Positions 1-12,465 of a DNA stretch of 64,000 bases are shown here, in pieces (position 1 is the first letter of the stretch; the number at the start of each line of letters is the position of its first letter). Below the pieces are notes generated by a model that saw only the letters and a list, made by a program, of their open reading frames with translations, was not told the origin of the DNA and did not search any database. The DNA lies in assembly GCF_022605725.1 (NCBI RefSeq), contig NC_065560.1, positions 17,103,052-17,167,051 on the forward strand. The letters run 5' to 3'. The DNA is from Anthonomus grandis grandis (Eukaryota > Arthropoda > Insecta > Coleoptera > Curculionidae). The position numbers and the translations under genes are program-made.

Positions 1-1
1 C

Positions 2-190
2 CTTTGGGGATTTATTAAAAACCGAGTCTATCAACATTCTTTTGGAACTGAGCAGGAGTTACGAGAATGTGTGACGGCCGCTTTTCAAAGTATTACGCCA
101 GAGATATTGCGTGATGTTTTAACTGCTACTGTAAGAAGATCATACTTATGTCTAGAAAATAACGGAAACCTGTTTGAACACCTGTTTTAA
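2..190 (+). pseudogene. Tc1/mariner-like (DDE) transposase, C-terminal fragment
   Basis: An open frame from the window edge encodes 62 residues and stops at 188-190. It begins LWGFIKNRVYQ, matching the stretch (WGxxKxxVY) that follows the last catalytic acidic residue in the insect DDE_3-type transposases, then has ITPEILRDV and ends NGNLFEHLF, the usual NGGHFEHLL-type tail of this family. The protein would cut and paste its own element in the nucleus. Only the tail is seen because the window starts inside the gene, so intactness upstream is unknown. The frame has no internal stop, making this one of the less decayed transposase pieces here. The element's right end is the inverted repeat at about 541-566. 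Confidence 0.8.
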
Positions 191-566
191 ATTAAATTTA
201 TAAAAACATTTGTCTATTACTCGTTACATTTTTTTATTTATAAGTAGTACAATATACAATGCAAATCAATGCTTCATTTAGCTTCTTCAATCTCTAAATA
301 GATATTAAGAAAAATGTGACAGACTCGATAACAGGTATTTACATACGTCAAAGCATTTGTTTCCAAAGCTTACTTAAAAAATATGCTAAAAAATAGAAAA
401 TTTGCATTTTTCCTTTCAACTAACAAAAAAAATGTGACATGTGATACATCGTTGAATTTGTAATAAAAAATGAAATCCTTAACCATAAAAAAATATTTAA
501 CCGAAGCTGTATCTCCAACAGGTACCGAGATCCCATGCTTAGGATCCTTATCTTGGACACCCTGTA
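191..566 (+). mobile_element. 3' non-coding part and right terminal inverted repeat of the first DDE element
   Basis: After the transposase stop there are about 370 AT-rich bases that end in GGACACCCTGTA at 555-566, followed by TA. Read inward this is TACAGGGTGTCC, the common start of the Tc1/mariner-like elements in this window, next to a TA dinucleotide as expected for their target duplication. The long minus-strand frame over 370-651 is the reverse of this non-coding stretch. Confidence 0.6.
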
Positions 567-2636
567 TATCTACTACGACTATTTTCAAAAAATTAGGTTC
601 TCTTATTGTGACGTAATAAAGAAGCTGCAAAGAATGATTTAAAGAAAACATAAAGAAATTGTAGAATTATAGATATAACTTTAGACATTAACGGTTAAGT
701 ACCACGACGAAGCAGAGCTCATGTGTATTTTTAAATTTGTACTTCTTTGGTGTGTAGTTTTAATTACCAATTTTATTTAACAAAATGATATAAAAAGTAA
801 CCTCGTCGTCAAAAATCGAAACTAAATTATTGGGTTTGAGCTTCACCAGTTAAGCTTTTTCTCGTAAAATCTCAGTTTTAATTTACGTTTTACGCGTCAT
901 TTATCTATCGGTCATTATTTCTTTCCAATGTATAATAATTCTCGTTGCGTGTATGGATTTTTTTACTACCTTATAATATAGGTATATCTAGCATTTTTTT
1001 TTAGAATGAACATTTAGTATTTGATTTTTTTTTAATTTAAAGCGAATATGAGTTCTAAAGCTAGTCTTTATTTTATAAGAGTTCGTGTTTTTTATATAAA
1101 ATTTCAAGATTTTAAATAACCATGAATCAACAATTTTTATTACTTTTAATTAAAAAGTTAAATAATAAAAAAAAATGAAAAAAGAAAGGTTTGTCAGAAT
1201 ATTCTATAAGTCAGGAAGCAGGAATAATATTAGGTGGTAGTTGTCGTCATGTTCTAATAAAAAAACGCTTGAAAGCCTGGGAAGTTTACAACAGCCTACG
1301 GGCAGGGTCAGCACTGGCTTTCTATATTTACTAGGCATAGTTATTGGACCAGCATATCCCCATTTAATATCATTGCTTTGGCTTAAGATCCTTTTAATAG
1401 CATTCATAATTCTACAGTTGTCATTTATCTTTAAAATTGTTTGTTATTTTTTAATTGTGTTTTCGTTATTTGTTTTTAATAATAAAGTGAGAAAACAAGC
1501 ATTCTCCTGATATTAAAAAATATCTTTAAATGAAATCTGTTACACAAAAGGAAAGATACAACAATAAGAGCAAAATATTCCATTTTTTGTTCTCTTTTTC
1601 TCTGCCTTCTTGGCGATCCTGTATCAGTGTCTTAGTACCACTTGTAGATGAAATATTGTAATGAAATTCTAAGCATAAGTGGGCATTGCAGTAAACTAAG
1701 TCTTTATAGTGTAAAGTAAGTCTTTATAGTGCAGACCCACTACCAAAAATGCGATGGTCATATTACATGATGGAAAAATGGTGACTGAAGATTATTTCTA
1801 ATTGTTGCGTCCAAAGTGCTGGCAGGTCCAGTAGTAAAGGACAGGGCCATTAATGGCTTTACTAAATGAAGGCAAAATAGATCACTGCGTCAGTACTACT
1901 AAAAAGTTATTGTCATTTGCCCAATAATTTTATTACTTGACCATCACTCTATTTATATAATATCATATCATAATAATTATCGCACAAGGTACCATCTCGT
2001 CAAATCAATTTTTTTACATTTGCTTACTTAATATCACAGGTTAAAAATCAGAATTCAAGAATTTTTTTTACGTTGACTCTCGCTAATTTACCTTTGGTCG
2101 TTCACAGCATAATTTTTTAAGCATCGAAGCGTGTCACAAAGCCAAGGTATTATAAGTCATCAAAGTTGAACTTAAAATAGTCACCGTTACAATTGGTTTT
2201 GCAGGTGGAAAAAAAGATTCTTTCAGAGCATCTGCACGGAAAAAAATCTAGTATAATTATAAGTTAATTAACGTTTTAAAATTATGTTTAAAAATTAATG
2301 GGTTAAAATTTATTTCTTCTATTTTTTAGGTGGTTTCCTCTTAAGATATATTAAGAAATATACAACAACTGATGCTACTGATGCTACATAAACTACGAAA
2401 AGAATAATCGAATATTTTCCAAAAAAGACACTAACTTCACATGTACATACATCTTAAAAATTAAATTTAATATTGATAGGGAAAGTATTATCTCTTTTCT
2501 AATTCTTATTACTGCTATATTCAAGATTGTCCGGAAAAAGGAGGACAATCCGCCGGCCACATATAGGGTGGACCAAAATAATGCGACTTTTGTACCACCA
2601 ATACCAATTTTTTAATTGGACGCTCGGTATTCAGTA
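567..2636. other. AT-rich stretch without recognisable genes
   Basis: I see no convincing coding sequence. Two overlapping frames at 1204-1510 on opposite strands are short; the minus-strand one contains a moderately complex stretch (WGYAGPITMPSKYRKP) that could be transposon-derived, but I do not recognise it. A small hairpin, ATTGTCC to GGACAAT, lies near 2526-2549, and a second transposon-like end (TAGGGTGGACCAAAATAA) near 2563. Confidence 0.5.
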
Positions 2637-3725
2637 TACAGGGTAATGCATGGAAAACGAAAAAGAGGCAGTTACGGCGAATTTAGTATTTTTTTTGGAA
2701 AAGACCGTCATTTTGTTTTCAGGGGGAGACAAGTTTCCAGCTTTCTAAGCGAGAATGACACCACCTCTAAAATCTGAAATAGAAAGGGCGGTTAAGTAAT
2801 ACCGTAGTTTAAATGTTTTTTAATTCTCTTTAAAATGATATAGAATTCATGTACTTCAATTCGGTAGTCTTGGAGATTTATTGGTTTGAAGCTTATATAA
2901 AACTAATACATCATCATTAGTAGAGATTAATTAATTTGGCAGGAAAGAAGTTGGCTGTGTAGGATAGATTTTACTTTTTAAGTGACCCAACAAAAGAACT
3001 CCAATGAAAAATCTAGCGATTTTCAGAATAATTCAATAGTACTTCTTCTACCAATCCATCGATCTGGAAGCGTCTTATCTAAATATTGTCGAACATGTAA
3101 CGTGGTGGGGCACCATCCTGTTAAAACATCTTCAAAAAATTGTAATCGCCGATTACAATCGTCTTCGTTAAGTTCTTGTACAAGTTGAATTTTATACGGA
3201 TAAAATCATGGAAATTTAGCTACAAGTTCTAGAACATATTTTTAATGCACGTTACTGTTATCATATCGTTCATTAAATAATTGCTATTCTATTAGCCCAG
3301 TGATTATTTTCAGAAAATATTTCGATTATTTTATCCATTTCTGCCCTGGAATATACCATGGTTAATTGATAATAATACAAACCGTTAAAAGGTATTTTAG
3401 CAACAAAGTTTGATCGAATCAATCGCAAATTATGTACTAAATTTCTTTTTAAAATAAGTACAAGACATTCCCTTCTTATTTTTTTTTTAATAAACAACTT
3501 AAAGATAGCAAGAAAGGTTTTTAAAATAAGTTCACTCATCGACCCCACTTGAGATTTTAGGGGTAATTTGACCCGCGCCCAGGGGGCTGCTTACATTAAC
3601 ATAATATGTCACCAAACTTGTGTCCTCGAAAACAAAATCGACGGATCTGAGTGTTTTTTCATAAAAAAATTAACTACTAGTAAATGCCTGTACTGCGATT
3701 TTGATGTGTAGATTATTACCCTGTA
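2637..3725 (-). mobile_element. Internally deleted Tc1/mariner-like element with matching ends
   Basis: The left end reads TACAGGGTAAT from 2637 and the right end is its exact reverse complement, ATTACCCTGTA, ending at 3725. Both are flanked by TA, consistent with Tc1/mariner insertion. The 1,089-bp span holds a broken transposase on the minus strand. The right-hand 180 bases resemble another fragment at 9775-9866 (shared block around GGATCCGTCGAT), which supports a repeat family rather than a chance pairing. Confidence 0.6.
2960..3360 (-). pseudogene. DDE transposase with internal deletion
   Basis: On the minus strand, 3358 down to 3270 encodes MVYSRAEMDKIIEIF, the start of the N-terminal helix-turn-helix seen in insect DDE_3 transposases. 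Next comes a KIQLVQELNEDDCNRRLQF-like stretch around 3170-3130. After it the sequence jumps to the late catalytic region: a frame around 3130-2960 has LDKTLPDRWIGRRSTIE, close to the family's FPDRWIGRRGPIEWP block, with a corrupted GAPPHY motif before it. The middle of the gene, including the first two catalytic residues, is missing. The plus-strand frame over 2982-3188 is a shadow of this. Confidence 0.6.
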
Positions 3726-6700
3726 TATTATTATTCTTAGTACAAATACATAGAAATATACCCGGAAAACCCCATGGTAATAAATTACAGCAGTTACTAT
3801 ACACTTCATTGGCCATTTGGTAAACTTTATTTTATTTAATATTTATAAGCTCAAGAAAATTTAAATTTATAACAAAATAAATCAAACTGTTCTGGCCTAA
3901 CTCGTTTCTAGTGTCTTGTGTACCGTTACCGCACAAACTGGTAAAAGGAAATAAAACGCCGTGTAATTCTCTTACTTTCTTATTACATCTGAATATAATA
4001 CAGCCTACGGAGATATAATGAGATAAGTAGAATTATGCCAGTTCACACTATTGGCTTAGCGTATGCAGATATGGACTTGTTTGATTTAGTTGTTCTTCAA
4101 CGATAAAAGTCTAACAACTAAAAAAAGTTGAAATCTATATACTTTGATAAAAGGTTTGTTCTCATACAAATTTTTTAACAAGTTCGAAGCTGTTTCCAAG
4201 CCATTTTCAATGCGCATGCGTATAATATTTCAACTTCTGATCGCTTTAAAACCGTCTGTGCGAACATCAAACACGGCTTAAGTGGACTCCAATTTAGGAG
4301 AGGGACAAGAACAATAACTTCACTTTTTCATGCCAGTTGGAAATGGGAAAATAAATAAAACAAAACCAAATTTACAATACAGCCTTAAAATATGTACATA
4401 TTATTAATAGATTTTAAAATTGAGTAATTGTTTGCTACTTCAGGGCTTACTCTAACGTCAACGTCGAGAAATTCTATTCTATTAAATTAAGATACCGTTT
4501 CATTACAATCGTTTTAATTTTTGGGCCTTATTCGTCCTTTAAGTAAATTCTCTAAGTCTCTTCTAAACGATAAGGGCTGAGCTTATTATTACCTTAAATC
4601 TTATAAGCTTTAAACATTTTATTTAACCTCTTATTTACAAATAGATTTGTCAGCTAAAAAATATAATAGTTGACAATTTGACTTTATATTTATCAACTGT
4701 GGTCGTTAAATTTCTGCTTTGTGCCTTTAATTCAATTAAAAATAGTTTATTCCAGTATGGAGAGAGTTTAAATTATTTGATTATATTTTATAAAAAAATC
4801 AGTATTTAAGAACAATGGCACTGTGTTTAATGAGGAATAATGCTTACGCATAGACAGATACACCATAATTACGTTCGCGAATTAGTCACAAATATCTGGC
4901 AATAAATAAATCGTTAAAAATATAAAACAGAATGAAATTTTATTTAAAAAGCGAGTTATCAGAGTTTAGGAAGTATTTTATAAATGACGGAAACAGTCAA
5001 GTCTAAAAAAAAGTAAAAATCTATTTGTCTATAAATGTGCCTTGTTCATGAATGCCGTGTTTTTGCTAAATAAGGTTGGCAAAGATTTTTTAAATGATTT
5101 CTTTTTGGCAAATCACTTATCTTCCATTTCCCATAAAATTTTAAAAAAATAGATCATTGGGTTCAACTCATTTAAAAATGTCAATTTTCGGCTATAAAAA
5201 TCCATATAATAAAGATCAAAAATACTGTTTTTGTACAAATACAATATGGTTTAATATGATAAGGCCATGATAATTCGATATTGTGACCTTGAATATGTTT
5301 GTGTCATAATCAGCAAGGTTGTCTTAAAAGCAATTTCCAAAGACTTTTTATTATTAATTTATGGTTTCAGTTAAGTCAACTTTAGTCGATCACCTATTTA
5401 CTTTTCTTATACGACTGCGGTTCTTTTTTAGGACCAAGGTCTGCTCCTTCAAAAAGTGCAGAACCATTACTAGCAATTAATTTTTGAATTTGAGAATATC
5501 GAATTCGCAAGCCTTAATCTAAAATTTAGTAGCTTTGCTGTGCGAAGTATAAGAAAAAGAATACAATAAAAAATTGAACTAGTAAATGAAGACATATGGC
5601 AAATACATTTTATTGGAAAAGCCACTGTGAATTTCAAACTTCAAAAATAAATAAAAACACCATAGAGCAGCGAGCAACAAATGTGTTAAAGTTATCCAAA
5701 CCTATTATAAAAATGCCTAATTAAGGAAATATTTTCGTGTTTTATGTGAAGATTTTAGACAAAATCGATCCCTAACTTTGTTTGAGGCACAATAATCTTT
5801 GGCCAAAATGTGGCCGAAAATCCAAAAATATTGATTTGTTATCGATCGTAAGAATTTGAATGCACGTACTGAATTTTATTAAAAGACTAAAATTTGAATA
5901 TATTCAAATTCTAAATAGCCGATGAATTAAAGCCTAGAAATCGTCGCCAGCCATGTTTAAATACAATAAATAAGAAAGCAAGAAGAAAAAAATATTGAAT
6001 CAAATTATCTTTACTCATCATATTTTTACAATAAAAGCCCCGCAAACACCCACAATTACCAAATTTGGGGTTAATAAATCCAAAACCAAATGCTGAAACA
6101 ATAATTTTTCAATTCGTGTAATGGCGATAATAATTAGGCGCTTTGATTTTATAACTTAAAGTCCTAGATTTTTTAGACCTTATTTCAAGAACAAATCTTT
6201 CCAAAAAATCCAAATAACCTGGCATTGACTAATTTGGGCCACACTATAGTCGAAAATGTCTTCAAAGAGATTACGCTATGAAATATGAGCCGCTGCAGTC
6301 ATTTATCATTTCCTACAGAAATTAGAAATAAAATGTATGAAGTTTTCTACTTTTTAATTACTGTTGTAAATGAAATAAATAGGAACCGTTAATAATATAT
6401 AAGTTATTAAAAAAAAAATTGCTACTGTTTTTCAGTCTACGATTCTGTGATTCTTTAGAATTCTCTTTTTTTATACTTATACTATCTAAATATAAGTATC
6501 ATCTTATATTCAATAGAAAAAATTATTACAGAAGAATTACAGTAGACATCATGGTGTAAATATACATACTGTAGTATATATTATTATATTAACTATAACT
6601 TTATGCGACTTCGAGGTTAGTGGATAATAGGTATAATTTTCAAGTCAAGGTTTGTTCTAATCTAGTTTTATAACCGACTATTTTTATAATATAATAAGGG

Positions 6701-7059
6701 AATATTACATTTGCTTGGTGGACGTAATAATTTAGTATAAGAGGTTATAGTTAATATATCTGGGTAGGTTACCTTTTGCAAGTTAAAAAAGGGAATTTAA
6801 ACAGTTATTAAAAATACTTTTAAACTTAGTGATATTTAAAGGGGCCAATTTGCGGACAATTTATACCGGCCTAATAGACGTTTATTAATTGGTATTAACC
6901 AATCTGATTTCCTATTATCTGGCTTTCTCTTTAATATCAGTTTAAGTTTTTAATAAACTAAGAATTATTCGTAAAAGTCTAACATTAATCAATAATTCAC
7001 TTTAATTCTTTTTTATAATTACAGTGGATTTTTTTACAAAAGCCATAAATTCCTAATGC
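3726..7059. other. AT-rich stretch without recognisable genes
   Basis: More than 3 kb with stops dense in all frames and no motif I recognise. A 9-bp inverted repeat (TTAGTTGTT / AACAACTAA) lies at 4087-4119. No exon-like open frames or RNA genes are visible. Confidence 0.5.
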
Positions 7060-8910
7060 AGTATTTAAATATTATAATGATATTGACAATACCGCGAATA
7101 TATTAGCTATTCTTCGTTATTCCGGCATCATCGCGCTGATCCAATCTGAAGATACGTAGAAGGCTAGCGAATCTTCTGGAACCCTGGTCTAGATAGAATA
7201 CAAAGAGCCCATGCCGCTATGAAACCAGTTGAAATATTCAAAACCAAGTCAAATATTTATTAGCGGACAGAGGAAAAAAATGGCTATTTTTTAAAAAGCA
7301 TCATCATTAATGATACTTGCAAATGTCCAAATGGGGACATTATAAAAATCGAACAAGAAAATCCTGATGTCAAGAATATCCTAAATCGAATAAAGGAAGA
7401 AAAGAAGCCAGCTTGTTGAAGAAGCTGCCAGGTATTCTCCCAATGTCGAGTCATATTCGGCACAATGGGACTTTCTAATTTTGGAATATTCTTGCGGCGG
7501 AAAATAAATTTCCACGTTGGTAAAGAAGAAAGAAGGCAATTTGTTGCCCCTACATGGAGTTGTCTTTTGGAGTTGCTAAAGAAAATCCATGCTGGTGTGT
7601 GAGTAAAATATCTTGGAGTAACAAAGACCTAGGAAAAGTGCGAAAAAAATTTTACTGAGTCAATAGCAAGGCAGACGCAAAGAATTGGTGCAAAAGTGCG
7701 TTATATGTGTGGAAAGTACTTAGCCTCAGAGAAAGTAAAAGGCTTTGATGCGGTAGTACAACGAAGGGAGTCTCTTTGAAAGAATTGCTATTATCATTAC
7801 AGGTCCCTTTCCCAAATCAGAAGCCTAGAATTAGTATAATGCTCATGATGGGCTACTTCAGCAAATGGGTTAAGGCATATTTCCTACCCGAGTAGGAAGC
7901 TTTCAATTAGGCCAATGCTTTAATAAAAGAACGGATCTGCTCATTTGTCTATCTTTGAAGCTTCATTCAGACAAAGGACCAAATTTTAAATCTAGCTTGT
8001 TCTAGAATTTCAGTAAGAATCAAGAAAACTACTGCATGAAACAACTGAATTGTAACTGTAGCCACCAAAGTGACTGGAATAGATTGCTTTATTTGTTTCT
8101 TCTGTCTTAAATATCAGCCATTCATGAAAGCACAGAAGAGGTTCCGGCTCGAATAGTGATGGGAACTTCGTCCTCCTTGCAATCTTAAGTTTGGGTGCTC
8201 GCCAGGAACCGATTTTGCCGGTGCGCATTTCTATTTACAATGCCAGCGATCGGATAAAGGACGCATATGCAGTCCATGCCAAAGATCAGAGGTCTGCGGT
8301 GCTTGGTTTGGCTTTAAGACTCTAGGAGACGAAAGGATCTGTTACCGAAACCTGAAACATTGTCGGATGGCCAATACGAAGTTCTTAATAAATACCAAAG
8401 ACGCTGCAGGATAAAGCTCGAGCAATTCACTGTAACTGACTGGCTCTTTAATATGGATACCACGAAGATGTTGAGCTGTAGCATATCTAACTAGAGTCGT
8501 ATTTTAAATGTGATGAATTTATGGCCCATCATGATAAGGCCAAAAGAGTCGCTACGGCGTAAAATGTAGCAAGATCTGCTTACTGCTGAGTATGATCTGG
8601 CACATTGCATGACTAAGGATTTACTTATGTCTGAAGGAATAGTTAAGGTTATCTACAGAAAGTTCAGAAATAATTAAAAGCTGTGCTCAGAGTCGGGCAA
8701 GCAGTCAAGATAACAAATGAAGATATTGATAATATTCCAAGACTCAGGCGGACTCGATAAAGTGGACTGAAGGATAATTCCCAGTAGGCTAGAAGGAGTC
8801 TCTACGAGAGAATCTATTGCAAGAGAAGAATGTTATGCTGATTGAGCTTTGAGGGGCGCAGTATAACGATATTGACAACACCGCGAATATCCCTATCCAT
8901 GTTTGCCCTC
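7060..8910 (+). mobile_element. Ty3/Gypsy-type LTR retrotransposon relic
   Basis: Two near-identical 29-base blocks (ATATTGACAAYACCGCGAATAT core) lie at 7073-7101 and 8862-8890 in direct orientation, enclosing a plus-strand integrase relic. They look like the starts of the two LTRs. A purine-rich run (GAGGGG, about 8850-8857) just before the second would fit a polypurine tract. The 5' LTR would occupy roughly 7065-7240; the 3' copy is cut off at about 8910, where a TAA repeat begins. gag, protease, RT and RNase H are absent, so most of the interior was lost. Confidence 0.6.
7420..8420 (+). pseudogene. Gypsy integrase relic
   Basis: Conceptual translation with frameshifts shows the integrase zinc-binding N-terminus around 7560-7750 (LGVTKTxxKVRKNFYW-like, then CxxC-like) and the catalytic core around 7800-8000, with PFPKSE, YFSKWVKAYFLPE and HSDKGPNFKS-like blocks matching the DDE core. 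Around 8030-8230 lies the late core (IFLLAYRSAIHE / RIVFG.EL.LP type), then KDAYAVHAKDQRS and a chromodomain-less C-terminus up to about 8420. There are many stops and frameshifts, including one in the region of the last catalytic glutamate. It would have inserted the element's cDNA; it is clearly dead. The minus-strand frame at 8010-8228 is a shadow. Confidence 0.65.
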
Positions 8911-8921
8911 TCCATTGTATA

Positions 8922-8943
8922 TTAATAATAATAATAATAATAA
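8922..8943. repeat. (TAA)n microsatellite, 5' flank of the R4/Dong-type LINE
   Basis: Seven uninterrupted ATA/TAA units end exactly where the LINE homology starts. Together with the longer TAA run after the LINE at 9621-9707 this puts the element inside a TAA repeat. Confidence 0.9.
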
Positions 8944-8945
8944 GT

Positions 8946-9464
8946 ATAATTGCAAAGATACTGCATCAAGAGCTAGCCGAAAAACTAAACCTCTTATCGG
9001 CAGCCAAGGTACCATATTATAATCATAAACCGGAACCAGTTCTTGAAAATGACCAACACAAATTGTATTGGGATCGCACTGAAGTCACAGACCAACGAGT
9101 AAGTAATAATAGGCCTGACCTAATTCTAATCGATAAAATTTCTAGGAAAACAACCCTTATTAATGTATCTATTCCCAATAATAACAACCTAAGAACAAAA
9201 CATAATGAAAAGATTGTTAAGTACAGAGATCTAGAATACCAGATACGAAGAAAAAAAGAAATGAGAGAGTGCGGAGAGTTCCAATTATTGTGTATATGCA
9301 TTCCAATTATGTGCAATAACAGGACTAATACCAAAGAGCCTGATCAAAGACATGAAACTGCTCAACCTTAAGAAAAGCATCTATAAGCTGATGCAGAAGT
9401 CGACGCTACTATCCACACGTAGAATCATCAGAAAGTTCATTGGAAACGCAGATAACATCACCTA
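8946..9464 (+). pseudogene. R4/Dong-type LINE, restriction-like endonuclease domain
   Basis: From 8946 a frame reads AKILHQELAEKLNLL, then KLYWDRTEVTDQ and NRPDLILIDKISRKTTLINVSIPNN. The last is the PD...(D/E)xK-type core of the C-terminal endonuclease of site-specific non-LTR retrotransposons, which nicks the target DNA to prime reverse transcription. The RT and the CCHC finger that normally precede it are missing (5' truncation at about 8944). A frameshift near 9268-9300 breaks the frame after MRECGEFQ; the C-terminal region resumes (LIKDMKLLNLKKSIYKLMQ) and stops at 9462-9464. A second copy on the minus strand at 42000-42415 aligns closely. Assignment to the R4/Dong group rests on endonuclease type plus TAA flanks. 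Confidence 0.65.
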
Positions 9465-9620
9465 GTTTAAAAAACATATCATGTACTTTAAGTCTAAGTT
9501 TAGTTTTGTAAATAAAGTTAAAAAACACCGATAACATGGAGAGGACTCCACCAGAGCTTCATCCTTCTGATATCTGAGATAGAAGTTATACCAGGTTTTA
9601 TGCCGTTTGGCATGAAACCT

Positions 9621-9621
<1 letters not shown>
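9465..9621 (+). mobile_element. 3' untranslated region of the R4/Dong-type LINE
   Basis: This stretch joins the endonuclease stop to a (TAA)n tail. Just before the tail lies TGCCGTTTGGCATGAAACC, which contains a short palindrome (TGCCGTTTGGCA), plausibly part of a 3' structure recognised by the element's RT. That role is inference. Confidence 0.5.

Positions 9622-9707
<86 letters not shown>
9621..9707. repeat. (TAA)n microsatellite, 3' tail/flank of the LINE
   Basis: About 28 TAA units with one GAT interruption near 9662. It follows the LINE's 3' UTR directly and mirrors the shorter TAA run at 8922-8943. The minus-strand frame here that translates to poly-tyrosine is an artefact of the repeat. 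Confidence 0.95.
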
Positions 9708-9709
<2 letters not shown>

Positions 9710-9774
9710 CGTTTATTATCCCTCCAGAAAATATCAGTACATCTGTATTGATTGAAGTTATGGAAAACGATCAA

Positions 9775-9866
9775 CATTATAAGTATTAAAAAAAATTGTC
9801 TCCCTAGAATCAAACATCGAAGGGTCCGAGCATTTTTTATTTTTTTTAATAAATGGGCCGCCCTGT
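9775..9866 (-). mobile_element. Terminal fragment of the same TIR family as 2637-3725
   Basis: Read on the minus strand from about 9866 this begins TACAGGGCGGCCCATTTATT and contains GGACCCTTCGATGTTTGATT, paralleling the right end of the element at 2637-3725 (TACAGGGTAAT ... GGATCCGTCGATTTTG). Only one end is present. Confidence 0.45.
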
Positions 9867-12465
9867 ATATTTGTGCTATGAAAAAATGCAATATATTTTA
9901 TAAAACCTTTCTGATGCTTAAGATAAATAGAAACAAGATCTTTTGAATACACAGACAATAATCAAATTGCCGACTATGGTCATGTTCACACTTCCTAATT
10001 TTTAAAACCGTAGATACTAAAGGTAATATTTCACACTAAAACTTTTATTTTAATATTGCGTTTAACGTAGATACATTTCTAAAATTACTGTTATTTTCGA
10101 TAATTTGAAAAACGTAGCCCACACACACTTTAATTGAATTCAAGGTTACTAACCTCGACTTTAATGGTATTTTCTGAGCTCTTGTAGCTTTCACTTATAG
10201 AACTTATACTAATTATTTGGTTATGTTATATTGTACAAAAATACCATTCAATTATTATTACATACAATTATTAAATTAGTTTTCTGTAATTGAAGCAATA
10301 ATTAATATGTAATCTCTGAAAACAAACTAGAAAATTTTGAGATATTTTAAAAAATATTTGTGGGGAATTCTGCCTGCTTTAATGCAAAATTAGTTTTGTT
10401 TTTAAGTTTTATATAATTTAAAATTTTCTATTTACGGCAAATTAATTTAGGCTCATGCCTTTTTACAACAAACTATTAAGCTCCTAAGGGTCATAATAAT
10501 TTATTTTTATATAGATACGTTTTTAATATTAAGATTTTTGCAAATCTTAAAATGGTTATTCGCGTAATTAAAAAAGCTATAATAGTTATTTATGTAACAA
10601 CTATATAAAATGATCCTCTTTTTGAATGGGAAACCTATATGAAAATTTGCCTAAAAATTTGCCTACGGCTCATGCGACAATTCCCGGAAAACTTTACATA
10701 TACCCTGGGAAGTGCGTAAAGTAAGTACCTTACGCACGGGAGTAGAAAAAGATATTTACACTGTCAAAGAAGTAACAATAACTTTTTAACGCATTTAAAA
10801 TTAAAAAGGTGAAACAAATTGTAGTACGCCTGAATATGTTAAAAAATGCTTGTTTTGATAACATACGAAATTTTATTGGTTTCGCTTCAAATGTAAAGAA
10901 GTTTGTAGTGGTGCTGCCTTTATTTTGGGCCTTGCGATTTATTTACAGGGAGAGTCTCCAGGACCCGATTTGCTTGTGAGAAAACTGTAATTAAGAAAAA
11001 TCTAAAAATTTAAGAATATACTAAAGTCAAATACTCAAGACAACAAAAACACATTTTTGAATTTTACATCAGACTTTAAACATCTTTTGTGTATAAAGTC
11101 CAATATGTAAGTTTAACCGTTATTGACATAATTAAATGATGCAATAATGTTATTACATGTTATTTACCAATTGGTAATAACAAATTATGCTAATTGACTT
11201 CCACATACAAAATATATAATTTTATATATTTGCAACCAGATTTCCAGATAGAAACCAGCACAAAGTGATGTCAAGAAAATTATATGAAACTTTAAAAGTT
11301 TTGAATTTGTATGAGCAAGGCCGCCAAGAGAACAGCCGGACCTGGGTCGAACAATTTACGGGCTCCTAGAAAAAATCTTACAACATTGATGAAAGGCTAG
11401 AATAAGCATTGCCGTGGAACTATGGGCAGTTTGTTTGCTTGCAACATCATTGATGCAATGATGTCAAATACTTGTGTAGAAATTACCAAAAAATACTTTA
11501 TATTATCATAAAAATGTGTCACTTATTTTGACAGGCACAAAACAATACTACTGTTTAATAAAATACAAAGTATTTTTTTTAATAACATATGATAAGATAC
11601 TCTATAAAGGAGTCAACATTTAAAGTTGAATAAATGCAGATTACGTTTATTTGAGAAACAAGGAACAACGCCGCTCCATCGCATTGTTGATTCCACAGAC
11701 ACAAGAGACCTTTACCAGTGACATCGTCAAAAAATACTTACATTATAAATATTAAATATTAATAGATTATGCTGTAAATTTTAAACAATATTACCGTTTA
11801 TGAACTCTATGAGTTTCTTTAATGTACTTTATTAGAGTAAAGGTATCTGATCTAATCTAATAAAAAGCATTTTCAAGGAAATTTAAATAATTTATACTTA
11901 TTATAGATTTCTTGACAAATTTTTATTATTCCACGTTTATGATGACGTTTCTCCCTGAATATAATGTTATGGCAATATCGGTATTTACTTGGGAAAAGAT
12001 CGACTTGAATCTTTTTTTCACGGTGCAGCACAAGTTTCTACCATCGTAATAGTTCACCAAAACACTCAAATACATAATTTTTCCTTTTTCAACCAAAAAC
12101 TTAAGCAAAAATATAGAACCTTACAAATGACATTTAGCAAGATGACATCAGATTTTGCTTGGAGTGTTATTTTTGCGCTTGAAATAAGATATACCTATTT
12201 TTACTTTCTATTTTTTAACCAAAATCTAAGACCAATAACCTTAATTAACAATAATCTATGTGTAGATATATAATTGAAAATTTTTTTTGTGTGTAAACTT
12301 GATAACAGAAAATCGGTGAATATGTTTGTAAACAAAACATACCCACCTTACTCTTGTGCTCATCTTGAACTTAAACAAAGTTTTTGTTTACTAATTCTAG
12401 TGTTCTAATATTCTAAGGCAAAAATTCATAATTTTTTTCAAGTGAATGAGACTAAGCATGGAATA
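9867..12465. other. AT-rich stretch without recognisable genes
   Basis: No coding sequence I can support. A short stem (GTGCGTAA / TTACGCAC) lies at 10712-10737. Around 11300-11420 the base composition is higher in GC (GAGCAAGGCCGCCAAGAGAA), perhaps an old transposon piece, but it has no recognisable motif. The overlapping frames at 11926-12273 on opposite strands look like chance openings. Confidence 0.5.

Noticed and set aside
1204..1510. Overlapping opposite-strand ORFs
   Set aside because: Short, and neither matches a family I can name; mutual shadows.
9598..9891. Minus-strand ORF rich in tyrosine
   Set aside because: It is the translation of the (TAA)n microsatellite and its flanks.
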